From contig CM075851.1 of assembly GCA_037975125.1 (NCBI GenBank), positions 75,829,349-75,893,348 of the forward strand: a DNA stretch of 64,000 nucleotides. Reading direction: 5' to 3'. The position numbers and the translations under genes are program-made. Of this stretch, positions 13,983-24,006 are shown piece by piece; position 1 is the first letter of the stretch; each line of letters starts with the position of its first letter. Under the pieces are notes generated by a model. That model saw only the letters and a program-made list of their open reading frames with translations. It ran no database searches and had not been told where the DNA came from. This DNA comes from Latrodectus hesperus. Taxonomy: Eukaryota; Arthropoda; Arachnida; Araneae; Theridiidae.

Positions 13983-14001
13983 CAATCAACCAATCAATCA
14001 A
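13983..14001 (+). repeat. CAAT-type terminal repeat of the LINE fragment
   Basis: About four imperfect units (caatcaaccaatcaatcaat) directly follow the hairpin, as expected for the 3' tail of a LINE that ends in a short repeat and not poly-A. Confidence 0.7.
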
Positions 14002-14003
14002 TT

Positions 14004-15176
14004 CTCACTATAATGTATTTTTACCTATTTATTAAAAATATTACAATGAGTCCATTTCACAAGTAGATTGTGAAATATAATATCTTGAAATTAATGATAA
14101 GCTTATTTTTCATTGTTTACTTTTTCTTTTTTCAACAGTACTAATATACAACCTCTAAAAAACAACATTCAAACTCATGCAGAATATTTTTAATTTTTAA
14201 TGAACAAATTGAAACATGTTTATTTTATAAATCTTTTAAATATTCTCTTTCTGTGTTTACATAATAGTAATAAAATAAATTGCCTTAAAAAAACAAATTG
14301 TAAACATCTTGCTTTACCATTTTATTTCAAAAACATATTTCAATAGAAGAAACTCTATATTGAACAAAATAAACCAAATATTAACTTTGTAGAAGAGAAT
14401 GGAGTATACAATAGGGAAAAAACTCCATTTTTTGGAATGTTTAAAAATTCATTTGCTTTTGTTATAGCAAGAAAAAATAGAATCTTTCAAATGCTTCCTC
14501 AAAAATTGTTACTTCATAAAATTTGTAAGATACAACACAAAAAAGAAACGTAATTTTTGTCTGTGAAAAATCCCTTGAAAACGACCAAATGCAAACATTT
14601 GTAACCACAGATGTATTAACAAATTCTTGCTTTTGCTGAATAATTTAAATACCTAAAAAGCAATTTTTTTAAATTTTCATGAAATTTATGAATTTTTTAT
14701 GTTTTTTATGAAATTCTTATGAAAAATTCTTAAAAAAAATTCCATGAAATGAAATTCTTATGAAAAATATATCTTATGTTTCAGCAGAAAAAATTAAAAT
14801 TGAAATCTTTTATTTCAATACTCCACTAAAAATAAATAACTAAGCTATAAAAAAATCTTCCTAAGTTCTGGAAACAAATGTATAATTTATATATATACAG
14901 GACTGTGTACATACACGGATTTAATTTAACTATTCAGTTAATAAATTAATAAATTCTTCGGACCCCTCAGATTTTCTCTTTGAACCCTGCTCCTCTGACG
15001 AGAATAAACAAGTTTTTTATTTCTATTTTTGTCAGTATTTTTGTTTTCGTTTTCGCAATTTTCCTGCATTCAGTTTTCATTTTTAATTATTCAATAATTT
15101 ACGTTTATGTTCTACAATATTCAACTCGTTTTTCATGCAAATGTTTTTATATCTTGAAATTCTTTTCTCATTCTAG

Positions 15177-15180
<4 letters not shown>
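14004..15180. other. AT-rich non-coding DNA
   Basis: No gene seen. A local duplication of atgaaattcttatgaaaaat is visible around 14708-14769. Confidence 0.55.

Positions 15181-15270
<90 letters not shown>
15181..15270. repeat. (TA)n microsatellite, left half of a split array
   Basis: Ninety bases of alternating TA ending exactly where the Tc1 element begins. A second TA array starts at the other end of the element (16868), so the two halves were probably one array before insertion. Confidence 0.97.
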
Positions 15271-15273
<3 letters not shown>

Positions 15274-15448
15274 TCTGAGTAAAAACTTTAAGACCAGTAA
15301 GAATTTTTAAGAAAATGGAAAATGAAATAAAAGGGATTCTAATAATATTAATTATTGAAGTTCATTGATAAGAAATAAATGCTGTAAGCATAATTTGTAA
15401 ATACATAATTATGAGAAATATGTGGTTATTTACAAAGTTAGTATTTCT

Positions 15449-15475
15449 GCCTGAGTAAAAACTTTAAGGTCGACC
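15449..15475 (+). repeat. Inner left direct-repeat motif of the Tc1 element
   Basis: CTGAGTAAAAACTTTAAGG repeats the terminal motif at 15275 within the same inverted repeat, about 175 bases further in. It is the presumed second transposase-binding site. Confidence 0.85.
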
Positions 15476-15625
15476 TTTTTAAAAATTATAATAACTTAAG
15501 GTCATTTTTTTAAAAATAAATATAATATAATCGTGTAATTACCATTGTAACTACAAGCTTGTGACAACGCTGCAATTTTCATATTTGTCATACGTTTCTT
15601 CGAAATATTGGTGATCTTTGTGAAG

Positions 15626-16621
15626 ATGGCGAAGGGTAAGAAGTTAACTGATCGTGAAAGAGGACAGATCGAAGCTTTGACTTCAACAGGAATGAGTAGT
15701 CGTGCTATTGCGATAAAGATAGGAAGATCAAAGACTGTAGTCAACAATTTTTTAAAATTGAAAGACAATTATGGTAAAAAAAATACTCGGGGAAGACCTA
15801 AAGCTTTATCCTAGCGTGATGAAAGAAGGGTTTGCAAACTTGGATCTACTGGAAAGTACTCAACCAGGGAACTGTTTCCAACGACATGCTTAAAAGTTTG
15901 TCAAAAAACGATTTATAACACAATTAGAAGGTCTGGAAGGTACACTTATGCAGCAAATTTGACTAAGCCTCAGTTACTGCAGAGACACAAAATAGAGCGT
16001 TTGAACTTTGGCCAGAAAGTCATGACCTGGGACAATCAATGGATAGAAACTATTTTTTTCTGACGAAAAAAAGCGAAATTTGGATGGACCAGATGGCTGG
16101 AATTTCTACTGGCATATTATAAGAAATGAAAAAGAAATATTCTCCAGCGCCAATTAGGTGTAGGGTCTGCCATGACTTGGGACTGTTTTTCCTACAATGA
16201 TGTGGGCTCGATTGCATTCGTTTCAGGTAGAATGAATTCACAATGATACCAAAATGTACTAACAAATCATCTTTTGCCAAATGCTGAATGTCTTGCTGGA
16301 GAAAATTGAAAATATCAGTAAGACAATGCATCGATCCATTCGAGTAACAGCACAAAAAATTGGTTCCAAGTCAACAATGTTGAAACTATGAAATGGCCAT
16401 GTAGATCACCTGACCTCAACCCAATCGAGAACCTTTGGAGTGACTTAGCAAGAAGAGCTTATGCAAATGGGAGACATTTTACATCAACAACAGAGCTGAA
16501 ATCTACAATCGAAGATGAATGTTATAAAACCGATCCCAACCTTTGTCAAAAACTCGTTTCATCCATGAAAGCAAGAATATTTGAAGTAATTCGTAGAAAT
16601 GGCTCCTACACAATCTTCTAA
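15626..16621 (+). pseudogene. Tc1-type transposase, broken
   Basis: The ATG at 15626 begins MAKGKKLTDRERGQIEAL, followed by SSRAIAIKIGRSKTVVNNF, the first helix-turn-helix of the DNA-binding domain, and a GRPK AT-hook-like stretch. A TAG at 15812-15814 interrupts the frame, which then continues through a second helix-turn-helix region and WDNQW. Near 16055 the frame shifts to give SDEK with the first catalytic Asp. Several more stops follow, then DNAS with the second Asp (near 16325) and SPDLNPIENLW with the catalytic Glu (near 16425). The second Asp and the Glu are 34 residues apart, the Tc1 D34E signature. The last 78 codons are open and end at 16621. All catalytic residues are still encoded, but nonsense and indel mutations make the gene dead. 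Confidence 0.92.
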
Positions 16622-16660
16622 GAATTTGTCATTTTTTTCTTATATATTATTTTCTATGTT

Positions 16661-16685
16661 GGCCTTAAAGTTTTTTCTCCGGCTC
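16661..16685 (-). repeat. Inner right direct-repeat motif of the Tc1 element
   Basis: Its complement matches the terminal motif (GAGAAAAAACTTTAAGGCC) with small changes. It sits about 40 bases after the transposase stop, mirroring the inner left motif. Confidence 0.85.
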
Positions 16686-16863
16686 AAATATTCATCTGTG
16701 TGTTCTGTAATATTTTTTAGAAATAAAATATTTGCAAATTAATTTTTGAACTTTTTTTACGTTTATTTAAGTTTAATAATTATCAATGAAATGGTATATT
16801 AATTCCTCACTTTTAGTGTTTCCATTTTCTCAAAAATGTCAACTGGCCTTAAAGTTTTTACTC

Positions 16864-16867
<4 letters not shown>

Positions 16868-16948
<81 letters not shown>
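16868..16948. repeat. (TA)n microsatellite, right half of a split array
   Basis: About 80 bases of alternating TA beginning where the Tc1 element ends. Confidence 0.97.
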
Positions 16949-16950
<2 letters not shown>

Positions 16951-18862
16951 ACAGGTGTTCTATGATAACTAAATATATCGATTAAATCTCCTCAATTCCA
17001 GCAAACAGTTTCATTTCGAAAAGATGTTAACTAAAGCATTTTTCTTCGGAAAAGTCTTTTCTATTAGCTATTGTTTTTCTCCTTCAATTTTCTCTTTCTT
17101 CAAAATATATTCTCTAAATATTTATATTTTAATTTGTTTGATGATAAGGATAAATATAGAAGTTAAAAGGAATTTATGAATGCTGTTTGCAACTAGAAAT
17201 CTTTTCCATTAGTTTGTTTCATAATTACAAGTATGACAGACCTTTGAAAATCTTATTTTTAACTGTAACTAAAAAAATATGTAAAATTTAATTACTAAAA
17301 TTCAGATTCTTTCCTAAAATTAATTATTTTAGAAAATTTCTATGATGAGTTATTCATCACTGTCAGGATATATTAATCATATATATTGCAAACTTTTTTG
17401 AAATTTAATTAATTTTACTCATTTTTAGTCTCTATTTAAACAGCCGTTAATAATTTTAAAACATTATATTTTTTACGAAGTATATTCGCTTATGGAGTAG
17501 TTTTCCTTATGTGTAATTTTATAATCGAATAAAAAATATAAATAACATTCGTGGTGAATATCATTATAAATTATTAGTTTTTCGCGTAAATTAGTTAAAG
17601 AAGTGGATGAATAAGTGTTTTATTCCTGTTTATATTGCTTTTTAGTTTATCTTTTATTTAAAATTTTGTATTATTTTCAACTTAAAGTTTGTATTCCTTT
17701 CAACTTATAATTTTTCTTAATATAAGTTTATATAAACAATAAAATATTTTAAATAAGGCTTAGTAGTATATTAATTTTTGTGTGACATTCAAATTTCTTT
17801 AAGATTTGGTATTGTAGTAAACAAGGAAACATTTAAAGAGAATTTCAAGTTTTTAAATGTTTTCAATCTTTCTATAAGTTTTTTTCAATTTTTAGTCAAT
17901 GCTATGAAAATTGAAATTTATTTTAATCAGCTTTCCCTAAGAATTATATACTTTGAAATTAACTCTCTTGTTTTTAACATGGAAGTTCAATTTAAATTTT
18001 TTTTATATTTCGGAGTTCAATCTAAATTTCAGATTATGATACGATTTCATTACATGAGACAATTTCGTTACGTAAAATAAGAAGCCAGACCAATATTTTG
18101 ATTCAAATATTGATTTGAACTATATAAAAAATAATACCAATGTCTGAAAAATGTAATGAGCAAATTTTATACCGTAATAAGCAGAATTTTATAAAAATAA
18201 TTTAAAATAAAATTTTAAACTCTTTCTCATCGGCAATATAAGCTATTTCTTATTCTACTTTACATTTTTAAAACGTACGATAAAAAAGAGGCAACTTTCT
18301 TAATTTAAATATACTCTAATGTTTTACCCAGGGATAAAAGATATTCCCTTATAACTCAGGAAATCTATTTAAATTTAGTAGAAAAATAAAAACATTGCAC
18401 AACAATTTGATTTGAATTTCTAAAATCAATCTTCTTGTAATCCATTCATTTAATCATCTATGATAAACTTAAGAGAAATTCGAAAGCGAAATTTTCTAGA
18501 AGTAATTTATAGAATAAGGCAGACTTTCCCACTTAATGGATAGAAGAAAGTTAAGTTTCATTTCAATTCAATTTATTTTCCATAAATAAACAATGCAGAA
18601 AATTTTATAAATTTACTTTTGTATTCAGAATTTTCTTAACGAGTACCATTTTCCTAATAGAACTAAAGTAAATTTGGTTATTAAAAATTTAAAAGTTTTA
18701 TATATGTTATTTTAGAAGAACGTTCTTTTCAGTACTTGCTGAGTTTAGAGACAGTAGGCGACTAACATCTAGTCTACTTTGGATGCTCTATTGAATTTAT
18801 GTCAATAAAACACGATAGCCATTTTATTTCTAGGATTTCTTCTTCAAAAAGGAAATAATTCC
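16949..18862. other. AT-rich non-coding DNA
   Basis: The 100-codon open frame at 17778-18080 is composed of F, I, K, N and L codons and looks like chance. From about 18720 the sequence becomes more complex as the BEL-like relic is approached. Confidence 0.5.
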
Positions 18863-19410
18863 TCAAGTGAACATGATGTGGTTTATATTTATCATTTCAT
18901 TTCCTACTCCTGCAATGTAAGGAACTACAATGCCTTGAAATCTCATCTCTATATTCCTGACAGATCAGAGCTTAATTTCAAATGATAAGGATGTTGGGCC
19001 GCAATCAATGACGATGGGATCAAGAACAATTACTCCAGTATCTCCAAATCTGACACTTCGTTGCACGAAAACAGGAATGTCTGAAACTTTATAGTGGACT
19101 GCTTAGTGGCTTAAGACTGATTTAAATCATTTACTTATAAATAAAGGTACCTACGCCCATATTGCAAATGAAGAAACTCGGAAAATTCCCAATTACTAAC
19201 CGGAAAGATGCGCATGCGGTATCAGAAATGCAAGATCTATCTTTCGTGATTCAATAGTGGCTGGAATAGAAGCCAAGATATTTAGCTCTGAAAAGCGATG
19301 TAATACCAATACACCTTAAGTTCCTCGATTTTAACATAAACTTTGCTATTAGTCTTCAGAATAGCAAACACTATGAAGACAGATTTTTCTCCGTTTAAAT
19401 TTAGATTGTG
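18863..19410 (-). pseudogene. Decayed BEL/Pao-like retrotransposon pol fragment (tentative)
   Basis: On the minus strand several open pieces occur in an order that fits the RNase H region of BEL/Pao polyproteins. The first (about 19410-19282) ends in a VKIEELKVYW segment. The same frame continues through stops to ILHF and then FPVSNWEFSEF (about 19165-19235), resembling the BEL pattern 'VLxW...FVxNRVxEI'. After a frame change, 19102-18967 is open for 45 codons and contains FGDTGVIVLDPIVIDCGPTS, resembling 'RGVxxxxL...WWxGPxxL'. Known BEL elements have these motifs in this order. At least four stops and frame changes are present and no LTR is seen. The match is from memory of motif patterns; an unrelated pseudogene is possible. 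Confidence 0.42.
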
Positions 19411-20424
19411 ATGTCAGTAGCCGAATGAATATGTTGTTGCAGGAAAAGCGACATTTGCATTTAGATGTCGCCGAGCCGTTAACATTAAAAACTAATTTTC
19501 ATTGAGCATTGTTGAAAGTTTACGACTTTGCTTCATCATTCATTTCAAGTATACAAACAATGGTTTCAGATGCTGTAAATCCATGTTAAACCTGAATGGT
19601 TTCTGCTACTTCAGTTTATGTTTTCTCTTTTTTTTAACAACCTGCATTTCTCGAAGATTCTGATTCATTTAACTGAAATCATTGAGATATAGCCCTTATC
19701 CAATGAAATATTTACTGAATCTCTATCCTTACTTTCTACTTTGTTTTTCTGTAAGATGAAATCTAAATTTCTTTTGGGATTGTGAAAAAGAACCCTTTTG
19801 TAAGTCAACCCTAAATTTACATTCTCTAAAGCATAAAAATGAAAATTTTAATTGGTGGTTTTTCAATGTTTCATATAAAATAAACTTGCATATCCTGTTA
19901 TTTTTTGTTAAGAGTTATAATTCGTTTTAATTGTTTTGAACAGTATATATTAGAACAAAAAAAAAGTAGGGAGGATTAAAAAAAGCCTCTCAATACATTT
20001 TATATTTACTAATTTCCTAAAATAGTTTTCTTATCTGAAAAATTTATTTAAATGTACCATTTTAATATTTTATGTTTTGGTGAATTCTATAGGTTTTCCA
20101 TATGCTAGACTTCTTTTAAAAGCTGTATGAATGTTTTGGTTTAGAAAATAAAATTTCTCATAATAAATACAACTAATTTGGCTAACAAATTCAAATCAAC
20201 TTTTTCACATTAAACATTTTACAAATAAAAAAGAATAAATTTACGCAATTAGTTTCAAATATTTATAAACTTGTTCTACTTGTTCACACGTACTATAATT
20301 TACTGCTTTACATAGCCTAATTACTATAATTATTTTAATTTATCTAAGCCACTACGATTAACATAAGCAATTTTCCTTTCTGATCAAATCTAAAAAAAAA
20401 TATTTTCCTATAATACCCTGCTGA
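19411..20424. other. Non-coding DNA
   Basis: The first 200 bases remain moderately complex and may belong to the decayed element beside them. The rest is AT-rich with nothing recognised. Confidence 0.45.
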
Positions 20425-21117
20425 CGGAAAATGGTTAGAACAAGTTACTGTCGAGCATTTGCAGATTACCAGTATAGCTAGAGTGACGTCAGTTCGTGTG
20501 GATCAACGCTTTTGATGGTAGACGGTGGTGGTGGTCCTGCAAAGCATGTCTACTGAAATTCTGCATGATGCGCAAGACACGCTTAATGTTCCCATATCGA
20601 ACAGAACCGTTTGCCGTCAATTGGTTGATAGAAGCCTGTGCTCATAATATTCGTTAAGAAGACTGCCATTGACCCTACAACATAGACGCCAATGTTTGGA
20701 ATGGTGCCGGATTTAAGTGATGTGGACGAGGGAGTGGCACAGGATCGTTCTCTCAGAGGAGTCAAGCTTCTGTTTCTTCAGTGATAGTCATCGCGTATGA
20801 GTGTAGCGTCGTCGTGGAGACAAGTCCAATTCTGCAGCAAATGTCGAATGCCCCACCATGCGACAACACAGCATCATAGTTTGGGACACCGTTGCGTACT
20901 ATTCCAGGTCACCTCTAATTCGTATTCACGGCACTATGACAGTCCAACGTAATGTAGAAAATATGCTGTGGCCGGTGAACCTTTTCTACCTTCAGGGGGT
21001 ACCCAATTCACTTTATCAGTAGGACACCACCTAACAACACATTGCTCGCATCAGCCAACATGATCGGCAAAATGTACACCTGCTTCCCTGGTCACCATGC
21101 TCAGCCAGATCGCTTAG
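20425..21117 (+). pseudogene. Tc1-like transposase relic, truncated at both ends (family B)
   Basis: The tract is GC-richer than its surroundings. In shifting frames it encodes VPISNRTVCRQLVD (second helix-turn-helix), PLTLQHRRQCLEWCRI, FSDSHRV and RRRGDKSNSAANVECPTMRQ, then VWDTVAYYSRSPL, GTMTVQRNVENMLWPVNLF and YLQGVPNSLY. These are the usual landmarks of one Tc1 family from middle to C-terminal half. In-frame stops occur throughout, and similarity ends abruptly after the WSPCS segment, before the catalytic Glu. No terminal repeats are seen. The 35396-36779 element is homologous (shared 'agctagagtgac' stretch and matching protein landmarks), so both are copies of one family. Confidence 0.85.
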
Positions 21118-22635
21118 AATATAATTGGAAGCCTTTTGCAGACCCTGTCACTGCTTTTAAAAAGGAAGTTCTTAGTTTTGCATCATGAGAAGTTGCATAG
21201 ATAAAAAAGAGGAATGTGAAAAATGTAATAAATGCTTTTGAACATTTAAATAGCACTATTATTCCAAAAACTGCTGAAAAGAATTTAAAAAATCCAGAAC
21301 TCATTATTTTGTCCATGAATTTAAAAACAACTATTTATAATTTTCTGGCATTAATGTGGATGTTGAATATTTAATGGGAGTATGACATACGATATGGTTT
21401 GTTACGATTATTTTTATATATTTTATTATATTTCGTTATAATTATTATTCATAACATACGATATGGATACATTATTATTTATAAGCTTGTTAAACTGAAA
21501 TACACTAAAATTTTCAACATTTAATAGTAATTTTATATGCTTTAAATGCATAAAACTTCATAACTGCATAAAACATAATAGTATATTCTTTGACAACTGT
21601 TGAGCCTGATAAAGTCTCGTTTGGGTTTTCACTATTTTTTTTTCAATATTCTATCGAATTAAAACAATGATTAAAATAACAATCGCTTCTATGATAATTT
21701 AGAATAAATATCATAAAAAGTATTAGAAGAATTCAAAAGCTATATTATCAGAAATTGAAAATAAAGAATAACTTTTTGAGAAATGTCAAATAATTTTTAC
21801 GCTATCTTAGTAAATTATTCATTAAATATTGATCACTTACAATTATAGCTGCAGGATTAGTTATTTAGAAATGGAGGTATTAAGTTTGATCCTACCTACT
21901 TTCAATAATGGAATATTTTATTGCATTTTTTCTTTTTGCATCTATATCAACCACAAAATCTTGAAGTTGCATTATATCTTGTAAATTTTTCTGTCGTGCT
22001 CTATTGCTATTCGTGAATATGGTCAATTTTATATGAAAACTAGAAACACGGAAGATTTGAAAGAAATCATAAGAAACATTTCCGTTGTTCGACCATTCTC
22101 TTTTGGTATAAAACGAGTACTGAAAAGAATTATTAAATTCAATTTAATATTGACCAATCAAAAAAGAATAGTTTCCGTAAAAAATACGAATCTACCAGTA
22201 GCATAGTCTTAAACGCCAAGGCGGAGTCTTATTAATTCTTCTTTCATTCATTAAATATTTTCATAAAATCTTATCAATTTTTATTCATTTAGACACAAGA
22301 AAGATAACTGTGTTGTAAAAAATGTTGAAATCAGTTCTAATCAATGTTTTGAAGTTTCTATTAAAAAAAGGAATACAATATGCAATACATTAAGATTACA
22401 GTTAAAAACTTCATTATTTAAAAAGTGAATGAATTTTTTCATAAAGATATATGAAAGGAAAACAAGATATATACATAATATTATTATATAGGAATATAAG
22501 TTTTATATAGAAAAGGAAAATAAATTATTTTCTTTTGTACGAAATTATTTTCTTTTGAAGAAATGTGTAAATTATCTCGTATTAACATAAATTAAATTTG
22601 CTTACATTCAAAATAATATGCTTGCGTTATCTCTC
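21118..22635. other. AT-rich non-coding DNA
   Basis: No supported feature. The 71-codon frame at 21101-21316 on the minus strand overlaps the transposon edge and looks random. Confidence 0.55.
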
Positions 22636-22652
22636 ATATATATATATATATT

Positions 22653-22704
<52 letters not shown>

Positions 22705-22738
22705 TGTGTATGTGTGTGTGTGTGTGTGTGTATATGTA

Positions 22739-22789
<51 letters not shown>

Positions 22790-22814
22790 ATATGTGTATG
22801 TGTGTATATGTATA

Positions 22815-22866
<52 letters not shown>

Positions 22867-22887
22867 TGTGTACGTGTGTAGTGTGTT
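22636..22887. repeat. Compound microsatellite (TA, TTA, TG, TATG)
   Basis: Successive blocks are (TA)n, (TTA)n at about 22650-22668, (TA)n again, then (TG)n alternating with (TATG)n and ending in a long (TG)n. The (TG)n can adopt Z-DNA and the (TA)n cruciforms. Reading frames across it (IY, CV or HT repeats on either strand) are meaningless. Confidence 0.97.
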
Positions 22888-23451
22888 ATAGTTTTCAACA
22901 AGATTTTCCTTTATTTTAATAAAATGACATTTGTTAAAGGATTAAAGGAACTATTGTTAATAAATTAAAGGAACTGTAGGTAGCCCTATCTACTGTACAA
23001 ATGGAATCCTTGAACAGAATCCCAATTAGAAAAGAAGCATTTAATGAATTTAACTGAAAGTGAAGCGGCTGCTTCAGCCTCAACTATTGTTAATAGGCAA
23101 TTAACATTTCTATATAGTTCAATGGTCTTTTGTATTCCATGAGGCACACCGCATTATTATCGATCACGATTTTAAATATACGAGAAATTCAACCAGACAA
23201 CTTCAAATTCTATGGAATTCAATGTAACAAAAGTTCTAAGAGATATATATATTACATTTTGGACATCTTTATTCAGTTTAAAACTAATTCTCATAATGAT
23301 TTCTCTTAACAGAATATTAAGTAAAATTAATCTGAGAATCACTTAAACAATAAAATAGATTAACTAATTTCATTAATTGATATTATAACTTTAGAGCTAA
23401 TGAATTTATATTATTAAAAAAATTAATATCTGTAAATTTTCATCAATCAAT
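22888..23451. other. Non-coding DNA
   Basis: Nothing recognised apart from a small imperfect palindrome, TGAAGCGGCTGCTTCA, near 23057. Confidence 0.5.
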
Positions 23452-23727
23452 TCATTTTAAGCGAAGAAGGATAAAATCAAGTAACACTTTGAGATCACTA
23501 TTATGAAAACTGAACTCCTTGGAAAAATTATCGTTGAAAATTATATAAATAATAGAATCAGCTTTGTCGCCAAAGACCGTTAAACTCATTGGGTGCGAAG
23601 AGAGGCAATTTGAAATAAATGATATTTTCAAATATTCCTGATTCCAATCAATAAAAATATCTTGGAACTTGAAACAAGTTTTCAAAAAGACAAGCTGTTG
23701 TTGTAGCCAGTATGCTGTACTATGATT
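23452..23727 (-). CDS. Unrecognised open frame of about 90 codons, possibly a gene fragment
   Basis: The frame opens just after TGA-TAG and runs through AYWLQQQLVFLKTCFKFQDIF and SLTVFGDKADSIIYIIFND to TGA at 23452. Its composition is more balanced than most chance frames here (W, C, H, P and G present). The only plausible early start is a TTG at 23685; no ATG, splice site or promoter is evident. It lies immediately 3' of the SINE on the same strand and could be SINE tail or an older insertion. I do not recognise the protein. It is listed because it is unusually open, not because it is shown to be a gene. Confidence 0.2.
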   Translation of the reverse strand, partial: NHSTAYWLQQQLVFLKTCFKFQDIFIDWNQEYLKISFISNCLSSHPMSLTVFGDKADSIIYIIFNDNFSKEFSFHNSDLKVLLDFILLRLK

Positions 23728-23799
23728 TGGTCTCTATCAGTAAGTTGGAATTAGGTAGATTAGTGTCTTCGTAATTTAGAAACAGGAACTAAAAAAATT

Positions 23800-24006
23800 C
23801 CTCGTTATCTGATCCCGATATGATGATTCAATTCATCAAAGATCTGCCACACTCCGAAGAATCATTTCACTTGAAGGATATTGCTACCAAAAATTATTTA
23901 ACATGAACGAGCCGTCATCAGTGAACACGACGGATCATTCGATTAAGCTGCGATTCAAACTCACTTCTGAGAATGACGCTCTAACCACCCAGGCCACTGC
24001 GGAACA
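23800..24006 (-). mobile_element. tRNA-derived SINE, family 3, minus strand
   Basis: Read on the minus strand from about 24006, the head is CCGCAGTGGCCTGGGTGG followed by TTAGAGCGTC. It includes an A-box-like TGGCCTGGGTGG (complement of 23984-23995) and a B-box-like GAGTTTGAATCGC (complement of 23950-23962), correctly spaced for an internal polymerase III promoter. The body continues through GATCCGTCGTGTTCACTG and GGAGTGTGGCAGATC before fading near 23800. The head differs from those of families 1 and 2. The 60-codon plus-strand frame at 23903-24085 is antisense to this element and is not a gene. Confidence 0.6.

Larger units (their letters stand above)
13542..14003 (+). mobile_element. 3' end of a non-LTR retrotransposon (Jockey-like), truncated and decayed
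   Basis: From 13542 one frame reads AVVRLTHLRIGHTFHTQTF, the characteristic 'RLRIGHT...H' segment near the C terminus of Jockey-type reverse-transcriptase proteins. After two in-frame stops the same frame gives LNDLLGDPPLRNLFAFLRAI and a stop at 13803-13805, the usual last segment of these proteins. A non-coding tail follows, with a hairpin (13940-13975) and a CAAT-type repeat tail to about 14001. This is the classic 5'-truncated LINE copy, in which reverse transcription starts at the 3' end and stops early. Only the last 85 or so codons and the 3' UTR remain. It cannot encode an enzyme. Confidence 0.75.
15271..16870 (+). mobile_element. Tc1 element with IR/DR-type ends, inserted in a TA array
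   Basis: Each end is a long inverted repeat of roughly 200 bases containing two copies of a transposase-binding-like motif. The outer left copy starts at 15271 (ctgagtaaaaactttaag core), the inner left copy lies at 15449-15475, the inner right at 16661-16685 and the outer right at 16842-16868. This IR/DR architecture is known from one branch of the Tc1 group (for example Sleeping Beauty-type elements). The element of about 1.6 kb carries a single broken transposase gene on the plus strand. TA lies on both sides, but because the flanks are TA arrays the exact end is uncertain by a few bases. Confidence 0.93.

Noticed and set aside
17778..18080. 100-codon plus-strand frame
   Set aside because: Amino acid content (F, I, L, N, K, Y) is what AT-rich random DNA gives; no motif.
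22598..22901. Frames encoding IY, CV or HT repeats
   Set aside because: Translation of a compound microsatellite. The same applies to the IY frames at 14980-15282 and 44045-44387.
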